Shown here: positions 52,237 to 60,662 of the stretch, in pieces
How the letters are laid out: the number at the start of each line of letters is the position of its first letter
How positions within the stretch are numbered: the first letter of the stretch is position 1
From: Chryseobacterium sp.
Lineage (GTDB): Bacteria > Bacteroidota > Bacteroidia > Flavobacteriales > Weeksellaceae
Direction of reading: 5' to 3'
NCBI RefSeq assembly: GCF_019236175.1
Contig: NZ_JAFAJM010000023.1
Span: forward strand, 45,435-109,434
DNA: 64,000 nt
Notes under the pieces: model-generated
Seen by the model: the letters and a program-made list of their open reading frames with translations, nothing else
What the model was told of the DNA's origin: nothing
The model's database searches: none
Translations under genes and position numbers: made by a program

Positions 52237-53661
52237 TTATAAAACCAATGCAAGATTATTATGTTTGGTACCGTCATTATTGGATGCGTTTTTAGGAGCT
52301 TCCATCCATCCATCTTTATTCAGTACAAATCTAAAAGAATAAGTCTTTCCTTTTTCAAACCGAGATACGGGAACTTCCAATTCATAATGATTTTTATCCT
52401 TTTTTATCATCTGATATTCTTGATTTTCGGCGTTCCAGTCGTTAAAACTTCCTGCTACGGCTACCGTATGAAGAAGATCAGCATTTAAATTCGCAGGATG
52501 GGTATAGGTAAAAACAATTTTATCTCCTTTCACAGCATATCCGTATACCTGCTTTTTATCTGAGGTTGAGATAAGGTCTTCTACTAATCTTGTGGTTCCG
52601 TCATAAAGTGTATTATAAGTCTCGGGTCCGTTGATATTCACAATGATGCAAACTCCGATGTTTAGCTCAGGAAATATGGTAAACAGGGTATTTGTTCCGT
52701 AAGACCCTCCATGTTTAAATCCTCTTTTTCCGTTATCTGTAATAAAATATTGATCCCAAAAATAGCCATACCAACCTCTTTTGCTGTTATCAATATTTCT
52801 TTGTGATTCCTGTACTATTTTATTTTTTGAATCCAGTTCTTCTTTTAAAAACTTCATCATATCTCCCATGGTAGATTCAGTTTTTGAGCCTCCCGATCCC
52901 CACAACAGACTTTTTGAAACCGGCATCAGCCTGTAATTTTCATGATATCCATTGGCCTGAGCTTCATCTTTTCCAAGTTCCAGTTTGGTATGATTCATCC
53001 CGTTTTTTGAGAATATATTTTCTTTCAAAAGGGTTTCATAGCTTTTTCCATAAATATTTTCCAACATAAGACCGGCCAGTTCCAGACTTAGGTTGCTGTA
53101 TTTATATTTTGTTCCCGGCTTCATATCCAGTTTGACATTTGCCAGATCTTTTTTAAAATCTTCTTTGGTATATCCCTCACCAAGCTTATCATATAGAAAA
53201 GGCGTTTCATCGGTCATATTTTTCCTTAATTCATCATCATTAGGAAGGGTTCTCGGCAAAGCTGTCTTAAAAGAAATCAGATCTCTTATTTTTATGGGCA
53301 CTCCTTCATATTCCAGGTTTGGATAAGAGCCTTTCAGGTATTTACGGACATCATCATCCAGTTTTATTTTTCCCTCTAATACCGCCTGAGCGAACAATTG
53401 TCCTGTCAAAAGTTTAGTCACTGAAGCTATTGGGAAATAGGTATTATCGTTTGCTTTATTTCCTTTTCCTTTATCTATTTCTCCAAAATGTCTGGTATAG
53501 ACTTTACCGTCTTTCAGAATCCCGACAGAAACTGAGTAAGCGCCAGATTTCTGAACAAGCTTCTGAGCATTGGCATCAATAATAGAATACACTGCCTGAT
53601 CATTTTGCGCATAATGCTTTACATACATCAGGGCAAATACAAATAATAAGAGATTTTTCAT
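52237..53661 (-). CDS. serine hydrolase (class C beta-lactamase-like) with C-terminal CBM48/E-set-like domain
   Basis: A 474-residue exported protein. The signal peptide ends near HYAQN. The penicillin-binding/class C core shows SVTK (Ser nucleophile), YSNL (Tyr) and HGGS. After about residue 385 comes an extra domain with TVAVAGSFNDWNAENQEYQM and YSFRFVLNKDGWMEAP, the pattern of glycogen/starch-recognition immunoglobulin-like modules (AMPK-beta/CBM48). Such a fusion suggests an esterase or peptidase anchored to a polysaccharide, but the ligand is unknown. Confidence 0.87.
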   Translation of the reverse strand: MKNLLLFVFALMYVKHYAQNDQAVYSIIDANAQKLVQKSGAYSVSVGILKDGKVYTRHFGEIDKGKGNKANDNTYFPIASVTKLLTGQLFAQAVLEGKIKLDDDVRKYLKGSYPNLEYEGVPIKIRDLISFKTALPRTLPNDDELRKNMTDETPFLYDKLGEGYTKEDFKKDLANVKLDMKPGTKYKYSNLSLELAGLMLENIYGKSYETLLKENIFSKNGMNHTKLELGKDEAQANGYHENYRLMPVSKSLLWGSGGSKTESTMGDMMKFLKEELDSKNKIVQESQRNIDNSKRGWYGYFWDQYFITDNGKRGFKHGGSYGTNTLFTIFPELNIGVCIIVNINGPETYNTLYDGTTRLVEDLISTSDKKQVYGYAVKGDKIVFTYTHPANLNADLLHTVAVAGSFNDWNAENQEYQMIKKDKNHYELEVPVSRFEKGKTYSFRFVLNKDGWMEAPKNASNNDGTKHNNLALVL

Positions 53662-53675
53662 GGTTGTGATATGTA

Positions 53676-54647
53676 TTAGTTAGTGAATCTGTTTGGGTTA
53701 TCGGTATGTGTTTTCTGAAATTCTCCGGCTTCTTTTATTTCATTTTCCAGCCAGGTTTTAAAAGGAATTTTCTGCTCATTAAAATCTTCTGCAGCATAAA
53801 ATATATTCCCGTCTTCTGAGGCCATAAATGTAAAGCGGTACAGCATTCCCAAATCCTTTTTCCTGTAATCATAGGTATTTATCTGATAATAAGGGAAGTT
53901 TTCTTTGGGTCTTTCTACGATCTCAAAAAACAGCTTCTTCTCATTGTCAGACATTTTGTTATATACATTTACATAATACAGATCTGAGAGTTTTTTATTC
54001 TGTTTCTCAAAAAACTGAAGAATATTTTTCTCTTTCTCATTGTACTGAAAAGGATAAGGATAGTATTTTCCATTGATCTCCACAGCATTTTCAGCAGGTC
54101 CGGCAATCGGCTGAACCGTTTGTCCCTGAGTATTCATAACTCCCCATGTTCCGCCCACGATTGCTTTGTGCTCAGCTTCCGTTTTTTCCCAGTCGCAGCC
54201 GTCACAAAAAGCGGCATATCCATAGTTAAAAGGTGAAGCGAAGTCATGTTTGGGATCGACAACAATTACACCGTTTCTGTCTGCAAATCCTATTTTCCCG
54301 TTTTTAACGAGTCTTCTCATTCCTTCAGAAAAATAATCGGGGCCGTTGTCATACAGGAAAGGCCTGTATAAAAACGTTCCTTTTCTGTTGTACACATATC
54401 CCCAGGTATTTTTCTCATACTTTTCTCCTTTTTTATTACCATCAAAAAGAATAGTTTCTCCTTCTACCGGATCTCCGTCTTTGAGGTATGCGAAAATTCT
54501 AAACTTTGCCGGTACAATAATTTTTCCTGTTTTATTTTTTACTCCAACCAGAGAATCTTTATTTTTAAAATAATATAACTCTTCTTTTCCCTGTGAAAAA
54601 GAAATGATAGGTAGTACCAATACAATAGCGAGGAGTCTTTTTCTCAT
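53676..54647 (-). CDS. exported WG repeat-containing protein
   Basis: A 323-residue exported protein; signal peptide about 1-18 (ends ISFSQ). WG-type repeats appear as VGVKNKTGKIIVPAKF, WGYVYNRKGTFLYRPF, IGFADRNGVIVVDPKHDFASPFNYGYAAF and WGVMNTQGQTVQP. The C-terminal 150 residues lack repeats. Function unknown; WG repeats may bind other proteins. Co-directional with the serine hydrolase, 14 nt apart, so likely one transcript. Confidence 0.82.
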   Translation of the reverse strand: MRKRLLAIVLVLPIISFSQGKEELYYFKNKDSLVGVKNKTGKIIVPAKFRIFAYLKDGDPVEGETILFDGNKKGEKYEKNTWGYVYNRKGTFLYRPFLYDNGPDYFSEGMRRLVKNGKIGFADRNGVIVVDPKHDFASPFNYGYAAFCDGCDWEKTEAEHKAIVGGTWGVMNTQGQTVQPIAGPAENAVEINGKYYPYPFQYNEKEKNILQFFEKQNKKLSDLYYVNVYNKMSDNEKKLFFEIVERPKENFPYYQINTYDYRKKDLGMLYRFTFMASEDGNIFYAAEDFNEQKIPFKTWLENEIKEAGEFQKTHTDNPNRFTN

Positions 54648-54665
54648 AATAAGGCTGAAAATAAA

Positions 54666-54690
54666 ATATGCAGCCCAAAAGACTGCATAT
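54666..54690 (-). terminator. terminator of purB
   Basis: ATATGCAG and CTGCATAT form a stem; on the minus strand TTTTATTTTC follows. Confidence 0.6.
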
Positions 54691-54694
54691 TGTT

Positions 54695-56122
54695 TTATAC
54701 TTTAAGATCAGCTTCCAATCCTATCAGGCCTTTATTCTGGTCCAGAATCGGCTGCACTTCGTTCTTGACGAATTCTTCCGTCTGAATCGGTGCAAATCCT
54801 ATAAAGTTCTTAGGATCTAAAACTTCTTTTAATTTTGATTTATCCAGTTTTAAAGAATCATCGTTTAAGATTCTTTCAATAAGATCATTCTCTTTTCCTT
54901 CTTCCTTCACTTTCTTGGAAGCTTCCATAGAATGTACTCTGATGACCTCGTGAATTTCCTGACGGTCACCACCGGCTTTCACTTCTTCCATGATGATATA
55001 TTCTGTTGCCATGAAAGGAAGTTCTTCCATAATATGTTTGTTGATTCTGTTCGGATATACAACGATTCCGTTCATGATATTATTCCAGATCAATAGAATA
55101 GCATCAACGGCTAAAAATGCCTGAGGAATTGTCAATCTCTTATTGGCGGAGTCATCCAATGTTCTTTCAAACCATTGTGTAGAAGCTACCATTGCAGAAC
55201 TTGTTGTCAGAGACATTACATATTTTGCCAAGGCTCCGATTCTTTCGCTTCTCATCGGATTACGCTTATAAGCCATTGCTGATGAACCGATCTGGTTTTT
55301 CTCGAATGGTTCTTCAATTTCCTTCAGGTTCTGAAGTAAACGTAAATCGTTGGTGAATTTGTGTGCAGATTGTGCGATATTTCCTAATAAAGCAACTACT
55401 TTAGCATCAATTTTTCTATCATAAGTCTGTCCGGAAACTCCGAAAACTTTATCAAAACCGAATCTTTTTGAAAGTTCTTTATCCAGGTGCTTTACTTTAG
55501 AATAATCACCGTTGAAAAGCTCCAGGAAACTTGCAGCAGTTCCTGTAGTTCCTTTTACACCTCTGAAACGAAGGGTTTCAAGGAAGAAGTCTAATTCTTC
55601 AATATCAAGAACCAAACTCTGTAGCCATAGAGTTGCTCTTTTCCCGACAGTTGTCAGCTGAGCCGGCTGAAAGTGTGTAAATCCTAACGTCGGAAGGTCT
55701 TTATATTGAATAGCAAAATCAGCTAAGTTTTTCATTACGTTAACCAACTTTTTCTTTAAAATTAAAAGTCCGTCACGGATCTGAATTAAGTCTGTATTAT
55801 CTCCTACAAAAGCCGAAGTAGCTCCCAAATGGATAATTCCTTTTGCTGAAGGTGCCACATCCCCATAAGCGTGAACGTGAGCCATTACATCATGACGGAA
55901 TTTCTTTTCGTATTCTGCTGCTTTCTCGTAATCGATATTTTCAGCATTCGCTTTTAACTCAGCAATTTGCTCGTCTGTAATTTCAAGTCCAAGGTCTTTT
56001 TCAATTTCAGCAAGAGCTATCCAAAGTTTTCTCCAATTCTGGAATTTGTTATTGTGTGAGAAATTAAATAACATTTCTTCACTGGAGTAGCGCTCTTCCA
56101 ATGGATTTTTGTAGGAATTCAT
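54695..56122 (-). CDS. purB: adenylosuccinate lyase
   Basis: A 475-residue fumarase/aspartase-superfamily lyase that cleaves SAICAR and adenylosuccinate in purine synthesis. Signatures: MAHVHAYGDVAPSAKGIIHLGATSAFVGDNTD, GFTHFQPAQLTTVGKRA, and the mobile catalytic loop QIGSSAMAYKRNPMRSER. Length normal. A TATTTTTG -7 box lies at 56147-56154 upstream. Confidence 0.96.
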   Translation of the reverse strand: MNSYKNPLEERYSSEEMLFNFSHNNKFQNWRKLWIALAEIEKDLGLEITDEQIAELKANAENIDYEKAAEYEKKFRHDVMAHVHAYGDVAPSAKGIIHLGATSAFVGDNTDLIQIRDGLLILKKKLVNVMKNLADFAIQYKDLPTLGFTHFQPAQLTTVGKRATLWLQSLVLDIEELDFFLETLRFRGVKGTTGTAASFLELFNGDYSKVKHLDKELSKRFGFDKVFGVSGQTYDRKIDAKVVALLGNIAQSAHKFTNDLRLLQNLKEIEEPFEKNQIGSSAMAYKRNPMRSERIGALAKYVMSLTTSSAMVASTQWFERTLDDSANKRLTIPQAFLAVDAILLIWNNIMNGIVVYPNRINKHIMEELPFMATEYIIMEEVKAGGDRQEIHEVIRVHSMEASKKVKEEGKENDLIERILNDDSLKLDKSKLKEVLDPKNFIGFAPIQTEEFVKNEVQPILDQNKGLIGLEADLKV

Positions 56123-56146
56123 TCGTTCTTTTACTTTTTAGATGTA

Positions 56147-56154
56147 CAAAAATA
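56147..56154 (-). promoter_or_regulatory. -7 promoter box for purB
   Basis: TATTTTTG on the minus strand fits TAnnTTTG, 24 nt before the ATG. Confidence 0.45.
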
Positions 56155-56386
56155 CGGTTTTTCGGTGAGAGATGAAAATCCTGTTTTGATGATTTTTCAA
56201 CTATATGATGGTGATTTGTATCGTTGTAATTATACTTTTACTTCAAAACAAAAGTTCAAAACAGGAATCATCCGTTAAAAATCTGAATATAGTTCCAAAC
56301 TCACACGGATGATGTGATTCTGCTTCGGTTCTCACTACATTTCATGCTCATTTTAACGAATTACATTCACTCTTAAGTCGATACAT

Positions 56387-56423
56387 AAAAACAGGCTATT
56401 CCCTTTCTGAGACAGCCCGTTTT
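56387..56423 (-). terminator. terminator of the bacteriocin-like peptide gene
   Basis: On the minus strand AAAACGGGCTGT pairs with ATAGCCTGTTTT (with one G-U pair), followed by TATG; a T-rich arm is included in the stem. Confidence 0.6.
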
Positions 56424-56443
56424 ACTTATTTTCATGAATCGGA

Positions 56444-56584
56444 TTAATCAATAAGTCCGCAAGGTGATCCTACGGGAATACATTTTTTCGCAAAGGAACA
56501 CCAGAAATATCCTGCCAGACACATTGGAATACCTCCCTGAACTGTTTTTAATTCTTTTTTGGATAATTTTCTCAGGTTTTTCAT
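56444..56584 (-). CDS. bacteriocin-like peptide with double-glycine leader
   Basis: A 46-residue peptide. Residues 1-18 form a leader (MKNLRKLSKKELKTVQGG) of the type cleaved after Gly-Gly by peptidase-containing ABC exporters. The core (residues 19-46) is IPMCLAGYFWCSF then AKKCIPVGSPCGLID, with four Cys at 22, 29, 35 and 42, spaced 7, 6 and 7. Similar Cys-containing peptides with this leader are annotated as bacteriocin-like proteins in Chryseobacterium, usually with no known activity. No exporter or modifying enzyme is adjacent; the ATG and the leader make the start certain. Confidence 0.8.
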   Translation of the reverse strand: MKNLRKLSKKELKTVQGGIPMCLAGYFWCSFAKKCIPVGSPCGLID

Positions 56585-56751
56585 AATACTATTTTTTGAT
56601 TTTTCTCCTACTCTCTATGCTTTTCGGATTACGCTTTAATTTGGCAATACCAATATACCTGTTTTTCAGACACAAAAAACATAACCTGCTCATATAATGG
56701 ATTTTAAAAACAAAAATATGTTTATTCATCTCTAATAATCGCTACTTATTT

Positions 56752-58497
56752 TCATTCATTTAAAACAGGAATCTTTACATAGCTGTCATTATACCATTTG
56801 ATCTGTAAAGGAATAGAGGCATCTTTTATACTTTCTGTGCTGACCTCCTTTCCTGTTCCATAATTCAACTGGGAAAACGGATTTTTATTAACATCAATTT
56901 TCACTACAATTCGACTTCCTTTCTGAAGTTTTTTGCTTATAAAGTGGCTGTTTGTAAATTCTATCCATGTTTTATCTCCAGGCTTCAGCAGATGTCTTTT
57001 GGTAATGTCTTTTGCATAGCTTGCTCTTCCAATATAATAGGACAAATGGAAATATTTTCCTTCGGGAGTCCATTCATATAAGGTTACCCCTAAGTCTACA
57101 TCTTTTTTATTAATCTCAATATGGAGCCTTCCTAAAAAAGAGCCATTTACAATAACTGATTTTTCTACAGGATCGCTGGTAAAAATGAACCCTGTGCTTT
57201 TGTCCAGTTCATTTTTTTCTATTGGAGACGGATAATAATCGCTGTTTCCGCTTAATTTCCGATCTCTAAAATCAACTGTTTGGGAAAGAAATGTATTTTG
57301 ACCGGAATTTTTTGAATCCAGAAAATACGTCCCATTCTTTTTTTGACGGGAAAGATAAAGTTTCAGAACATCATTGTTTATTTTTTCAAAGGAGGGAGCA
57401 CTGCGCCATTGATTGGCTCCCATTACTTCATAATTGATTTTGTCTTTAAGAACTGATGGTTTGGGTCCGTTTTTTAAAATATAATCCAGCCATTCGTAAG
57501 TAATTTTCTGAATATCGAAGATGGCTACTTCATCTACTTTATACCCGTTGATTTCCTTTTCCCCGCCTTTTTGGGTTCCGAAATGTCCGTAGGGACCCAT
57601 GATCAGATAAAACGGAGTATTGGGGCTGTACTTCTGCAATTCTTTAAGATAATAAATACCGGAATTTTGAGAGTCATTATAATAACCGTCAAATGCCAGA
57701 ACCGGAATATTGATTTGTTTAAAATCTTCTTTATAAGGAGCCATCTTCTGCCAGTAAACATCAAAGTCCGGATGAGCAATCCATTGCTGAAACCACCGGT
57801 TTGGAGCTCCGTCAATACTGTCCATTCTATTGTATGAAGCCCCTTTCTCCCACCATTTAAACATCATTGATCTGAACCGTTGTCTGTCATTTCCTGTTTC
57901 ATTATCCAGGTATTTATTATTTCCGACATAAAAAGCCCATTCATAATTGGGAGTAATGAAAATATTGTTTTCCATGGGAAGTCCCATTCCGGGACGATTG
58001 GCCACATAAGGGACTATTGTTTTCAATGCAGGGTGCATCGTTTTACAGGCTGCCCACTGGCTGAAACCATTATAGCTGCCGCCATACATTCCTATTGTAC
58101 CGTTACACCATTTCTGTTTACTGATCCAGTCGATCACATCATAGGTATCATTAGCTTCATATTCATAAGGATTGACGGCCTCCGGACTCAGTCTTTTACC
58201 GCGGGTATAAGCCATAACTCCGACATACCCTCTATCAGCAGCCTCTTTTAAACTTTGAAGGTCTCGTCCCGCATCTCTTACATAAATGGTAAACTGAAAA
58301 ACGACAGGAAGAGGATTCATGACACCTTTTTTTCTGACGACCATCGCAGAAATTACAGCTCCATCTCTGGTTTTAATCATCACACTATCCTGAATATCAT
58401 AAGAATGATCATAAGTCTTATCCGGACTTTGCTTTGTGTACTGCCCCTTCGCAAAAGCGGCAATGTATAGAAAAAGAATAAACAGATATTTTATCAT
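56752..58497 (-). CDS. exported CocE/NonD family hydrolase
   Basis: A 581-residue exported alpha/beta hydrolase of the X-prolyl dipeptidyl peptidase/cocaine-esterase type. Signal peptide about 1-18. The nucleophile is Ser141 in MYGGSYNG, followed by GYYND (Asp) and GPYGHFG (His). The C-terminal jelly-roll domain (about 420-581) contains VNGSFLGRLHIEINKKDVDLGV and SRIVVKIDVNKNPF. Acts as an esterase, amidase or peptidase; substrate unknown. Confidence 0.9.
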   Translation of the reverse strand: MIKYLFILFLYIAAFAKGQYTKQSPDKTYDHSYDIQDSVMIKTRDGAVISAMVVRKKGVMNPLPVVFQFTIYVRDAGRDLQSLKEAADRGYVGVMAYTRGKRLSPEAVNPYEYEANDTYDVIDWISKQKWCNGTIGMYGGSYNGFSQWAACKTMHPALKTIVPYVANRPGMGLPMENNIFITPNYEWAFYVGNNKYLDNETGNDRQRFRSMMFKWWEKGASYNRMDSIDGAPNRWFQQWIAHPDFDVYWQKMAPYKEDFKQINIPVLAFDGYYNDSQNSGIYYLKELQKYSPNTPFYLIMGPYGHFGTQKGGEKEINGYKVDEVAIFDIQKITYEWLDYILKNGPKPSVLKDKINYEVMGANQWRSAPSFEKINNDVLKLYLSRQKKNGTYFLDSKNSGQNTFLSQTVDFRDRKLSGNSDYYPSPIEKNELDKSTGFIFTSDPVEKSVIVNGSFLGRLHIEINKKDVDLGVTLYEWTPEGKYFHLSYYIGRASYAKDITKRHLLKPGDKTWIEFTNSHFISKKLQKGSRIVVKIDVNKNPFSQLNYGTGKEVSTESIKDASIPLQIKWYNDSYVKIPVLNE

Positions 58498-58640
58498 TCT
58501 CCTTTATTTTATTAACCCAAGATACTTATATTAAATGAATGGTGGGAATTTCAATTTTATCCCTGATTTATCTGACAATGGAAAAATCCGTGCTAAAACT
58601 GACCTTCTCCCCAAGATTTATTTTTCTTGTTCTGTTTCAG

Positions 58641-58678
58641 AATAATAAAACCACCGCAATTGCAGTGGTTTTATTATT
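58641..58678. terminator. 38-nt near-perfect palindrome, bidirectional terminator
   Basis: A 14-bp AATAATAAAACCAC stem with one mismatch and a GCAATTGC centre. It ends the last cassette of the Rhs locus and lies 60-100 nt after the lipoprotein stop. Confidence 0.7.
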
Positions 58679-58747
58679 ACTTCACCACATGAAAGGATTC
58701 GTGCGGCAGCGTGGAGTGACAAGATGTTCGTGGCAGTATGAGGTTTA

Positions 58748-59212
58748 CTATTCACTAATATTTAAATGAGGATAATTATAGTATTCAATGTACCATTCTT
58801 TAAATTTTTTATTATAGCAAACAGATATATAATCATATTTTTCTTTAGGCATAATATTAATTTTTTTGCCATCAGAAAATACTAATTCTATATTTTTATT
58901 TATTTTTTTCTCAACAATAATCATTGTTGTCTTTCCATCACTATTGCCATTTTTTATTTCTGGAAACTCTTTTTTAATATTTTTATTAATTAATACTGAT
59001 TCATTCAAAAAACAATTATATCCTAGCATCAATAATATCTCATTATCTTTTTTAGGGTACATTTTTTTTACATCTCCTAAATATTCATTCACTTCTTTCT
59101 TTTTTTCAGAAGGTAAATCTTCATATTTTAAATAGTACAGTTTCTTGTTCTGGCATGAGACAAAACTCAACATCAGAAGAGCTGTTAAATATAGTAGTTT
59201 ATTAATTTGCAT
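58748..59212 (-). CDS. lipoprotein, candidate immunity protein of the metzincin Rhs tip
   Basis: A 154-residue lipoprotein: signal MQINKLLYLTALLMLSFVSC (lipobox FVSC, Cys20). The mature part is rich in Lys/Glu and not recognised (LKYEDLPSEKKKEVNEYLGDVKKMYPKKDNEILLMLGYNCF). ATG 59212 sits inside the last codons of the Rhs tip (11-nt overlap), so translation is coupled to it. By position it is the immunity partner. Being a lipoprotein, it would protect in the periplasm or at the surface. Confidence 0.72.
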   Translation of the reverse strand: MQINKLLYLTALLMLSFVSCQNKKLYYLKYEDLPSEKKKEVNEYLGDVKKMYPKKDNEILLMLGYNCFLNESVLINKNIKKEFPEIKNGNSDGKTTMIIVEKKINKNIELVFSDGKKINIMPKEKYDYISVCYNKKFKEWYIEYYNYPHLNISE

Positions 59213-59942
59213 TTTGATTTGATTTTTGTTGTTCTTTCTCTTTCCTTTCTCTATTTTCATTGGAAATTCTTATGTGATTCTTCATATCTGTTGTTTGAGA
59301 AGGTATTAAATTAGTTCCTGCGGTATCTCTCAGCTCTGGCTTCTGTTCGGTAGCTCCAGAATTCATAAGATTATTACTGTTCTCTTTTGTATTTTCAACT
59401 TTACTTGTTTCATCAAAAATATGTGGAAGACTTGCTTTGTGTCCTAATTCATGAGCTAGTGTTCTAGGACTATCTTTAGCTACTACCTTACCATCATATA
59501 CATTCCCGTCGGGCATAGTCTCACCATTAACAAAAGTAAGACCGTCATCAGTATTTTTTGCACGAGGTCGTGATAATTCAATAGTAAATTTTGCCTTTGG
59601 GTCTTCAACAATATTTACAGTCAAACCATTTTGGCTTAAAATACCTGCTGCATCTTGCAAAAGAGTTTTGCTATAATCACGTCCCAATTTGTTATCTACC
59701 TTAACTTTCCATTCAATTGTTGTATCATTAATTAACTTAGCTTCAAGGCCTTCTAATTCTCTAGCATCAATAACTCTGTTTTCAGAAAAATTATAATGGG
59801 ATTGGTAAGCATATTTTTCACTCAAAGGATCAATATTGAAAAACCTTCCTACATCGGGCATATAATTTCTCCATTTGAAGGAGTAGAAGCCTGTCTCTTG
59901 AAGTTCTTGTCCTTGGTACTTATAGCTGTAATACCCTCCCAA
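59202..59942 (-). CDS. displaced Rhs tip with metzincin-like metallopeptidase toxin
   Basis: The open frame spans 59202-60089, but no ATG precedes the Rhs core; only TTG 59942 or an internal Met could start it. From TTG 59942: residues 1-65 are the Rhs core end (YKYQGQELQETGFYSF, RNYMPDVGRFFNIDPLSEKY, ELEG), and residues 66-246 the toxin. It carries HELGHKASLPH (His164, Glu165, His168, His174), a metzincin-like HExxHxxxxxH site with Ser in place of Gly, and a Met-turn NNLMNSG (Met193). A protease toxin, probably expressed only after joining a full Rhs gene. Followed by a coupled lipoprotein. Confidence 0.75.
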   Translation of the reverse strand: MGGYYSYKYQGQELQETGFYSFKWRNYMPDVGRFFNIDPLSEKYAYQSHYNFSENRVIDARELEGLEAKLINDTTIEWKVKVDNKLGRDYSKTLLQDAAGILSQNGLTVNIVEDPKAKFTIELSRPRAKNTDDGLTFVNGETMPDGNVYDGKVVAKDSPRTLAHELGHKASLPHIFDETSKVENTKENSNNLMNSGATEQKPELRDTAGTNLIPSQTTDMKNHIRISNENRERKEKEQQKSNQNAN

Positions 59943-60042
59943 AAGAGAAGTCGTACCGCCTACCGTGATATGGTTTAATCCAAATGGATAGTAGTTGTTA
60001 ATATCGGTGACTTCAAGAGCGCCTGCGCTGTTTTTAGCAAAG
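59920..60042 (-). repeat. Rhs core repeat, copy C
   Basis: A 123-bp block nearly identical to 63269-63391 of the main Rhs gene: three mismatches found by eye. It encodes the PFGLNHITVGGT...LLGGYYSY segment in frame with the tip. Confidence 0.85.
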
Positions 60043-60206
60043 TTTATCCTTGATGAACTATTTTTGAAGTCTTCGTAAAAGATTCTCTTTTACTCGCCTG
60101 TCCAAGTGATTTTTATACTGGTAAATATAACAATTGTTACATTAAAAATAAAGACCATTGCAAGTACAATGATCTTTATTTTATTTATCAGACATGAGCT
60201 ATAAAT
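60043..60206 (-). pseudogene. remnant of Rhs core upstream of tip C
   Basis: Sequence on the minus strand still reads IYQYKNHLD like YQYKDHLG of the main gene. It then has an extra segment of about 50 nt, with a TAA at 60092-60090 and other stops. It includes hairpin 60150-60177. The same arrangement occurs at copy B, so both tips were duplicated together with this segment. Confidence 0.65.
60150..60177 (-). terminator. hairpin after the tip-B lipoprotein
   Basis: AAAGACCATTG pairs with CAATGATCTTT around a short loop; on the minus strand TTATTTTT follows. It lies 54 nt after the lipoprotein stop and is duplicated at 61675-61702. Confidence 0.65.
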
Positions 60207-60230
60207 TCGCACCGGCAAAGGGTTTTATTG

Positions 60231-60662
60231 TTATTCCCAGTCTAACATATTATCAAAAACACTATGGTTATAAATCCGATCATATCCTATCTGATCATAA
60301 AATATAAAAGTAATGATTAATGGTTTTTGAAAAAAATCTGGATTGTTATTTTTAATACGATATTGAACATATTTTCTTTTAGCTCCATTAAAAATGGTAT
60401 CTTTTATTTTTATATTTTCCTTTAAGTTTACATTAGAGTTGATTATTTTATAATTTTTATAAAAAAATTTTTCTTCCATTGATATAACACCAGGATAAGC
60501 TTCACTTTCGTAAATTAATGATTTATATTTACTTCCATCTTTTTTTTCAACAGCATCTAAAAAATTGATTACTGTTTTTTTTATTTTCCTTTCTGCCGAA
60601 GCTTTGGTATTGCAAGATGTTGATATAACACTAAACAATATTATTAATATCCATATTCTCAT
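60231..60662 (-). CDS. lipoprotein, candidate immunity protein of Rhs tip B
   Basis: A 143-residue lipoprotein with lipobox STSC (Cys17). Mature part: ERKIKKTVINFLDAVEKKDGSKYKSLIYESEAYPGVISMEEKFF, reminiscent of small NTF2/DUF4878-like lipoproteins but not firmly assigned, then a beta-strand region ending FDNMLDWE. Its ATG overlaps the TGA of the Rhs tip by 4 nt (ATGA), implying coupling. By position, the cognate immunity protein. Confidence 0.7.
   Translation of the reverse strand: MRIWILIILFSVISTSCNTKASAERKIKKTVINFLDAVEKKDGSKYKSLIYESEAYPGVISMEEKFFYKNYKIINSNVNLKENIKIKDTIFNGAKRKYVQYRIKNNNPDFFQKPLIITFIFYDQIGYDRIYNHSVFDNMLDWE

Larger units (their letters stand above)
56123..56443. other. intergenic stretch between purB and the GG-leader peptide gene
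   Basis: 321 nt with the purB promoter and the hairpin at 56387-56423. No other gene or structured RNA seen. Confidence 0.5.

Noticed and set aside
58539..58769. Plus-strand open frame of 76 residues across the palindrome
   Set aside because: It runs through the terminator hairpin and into the lipoprotein gene on the other strand.
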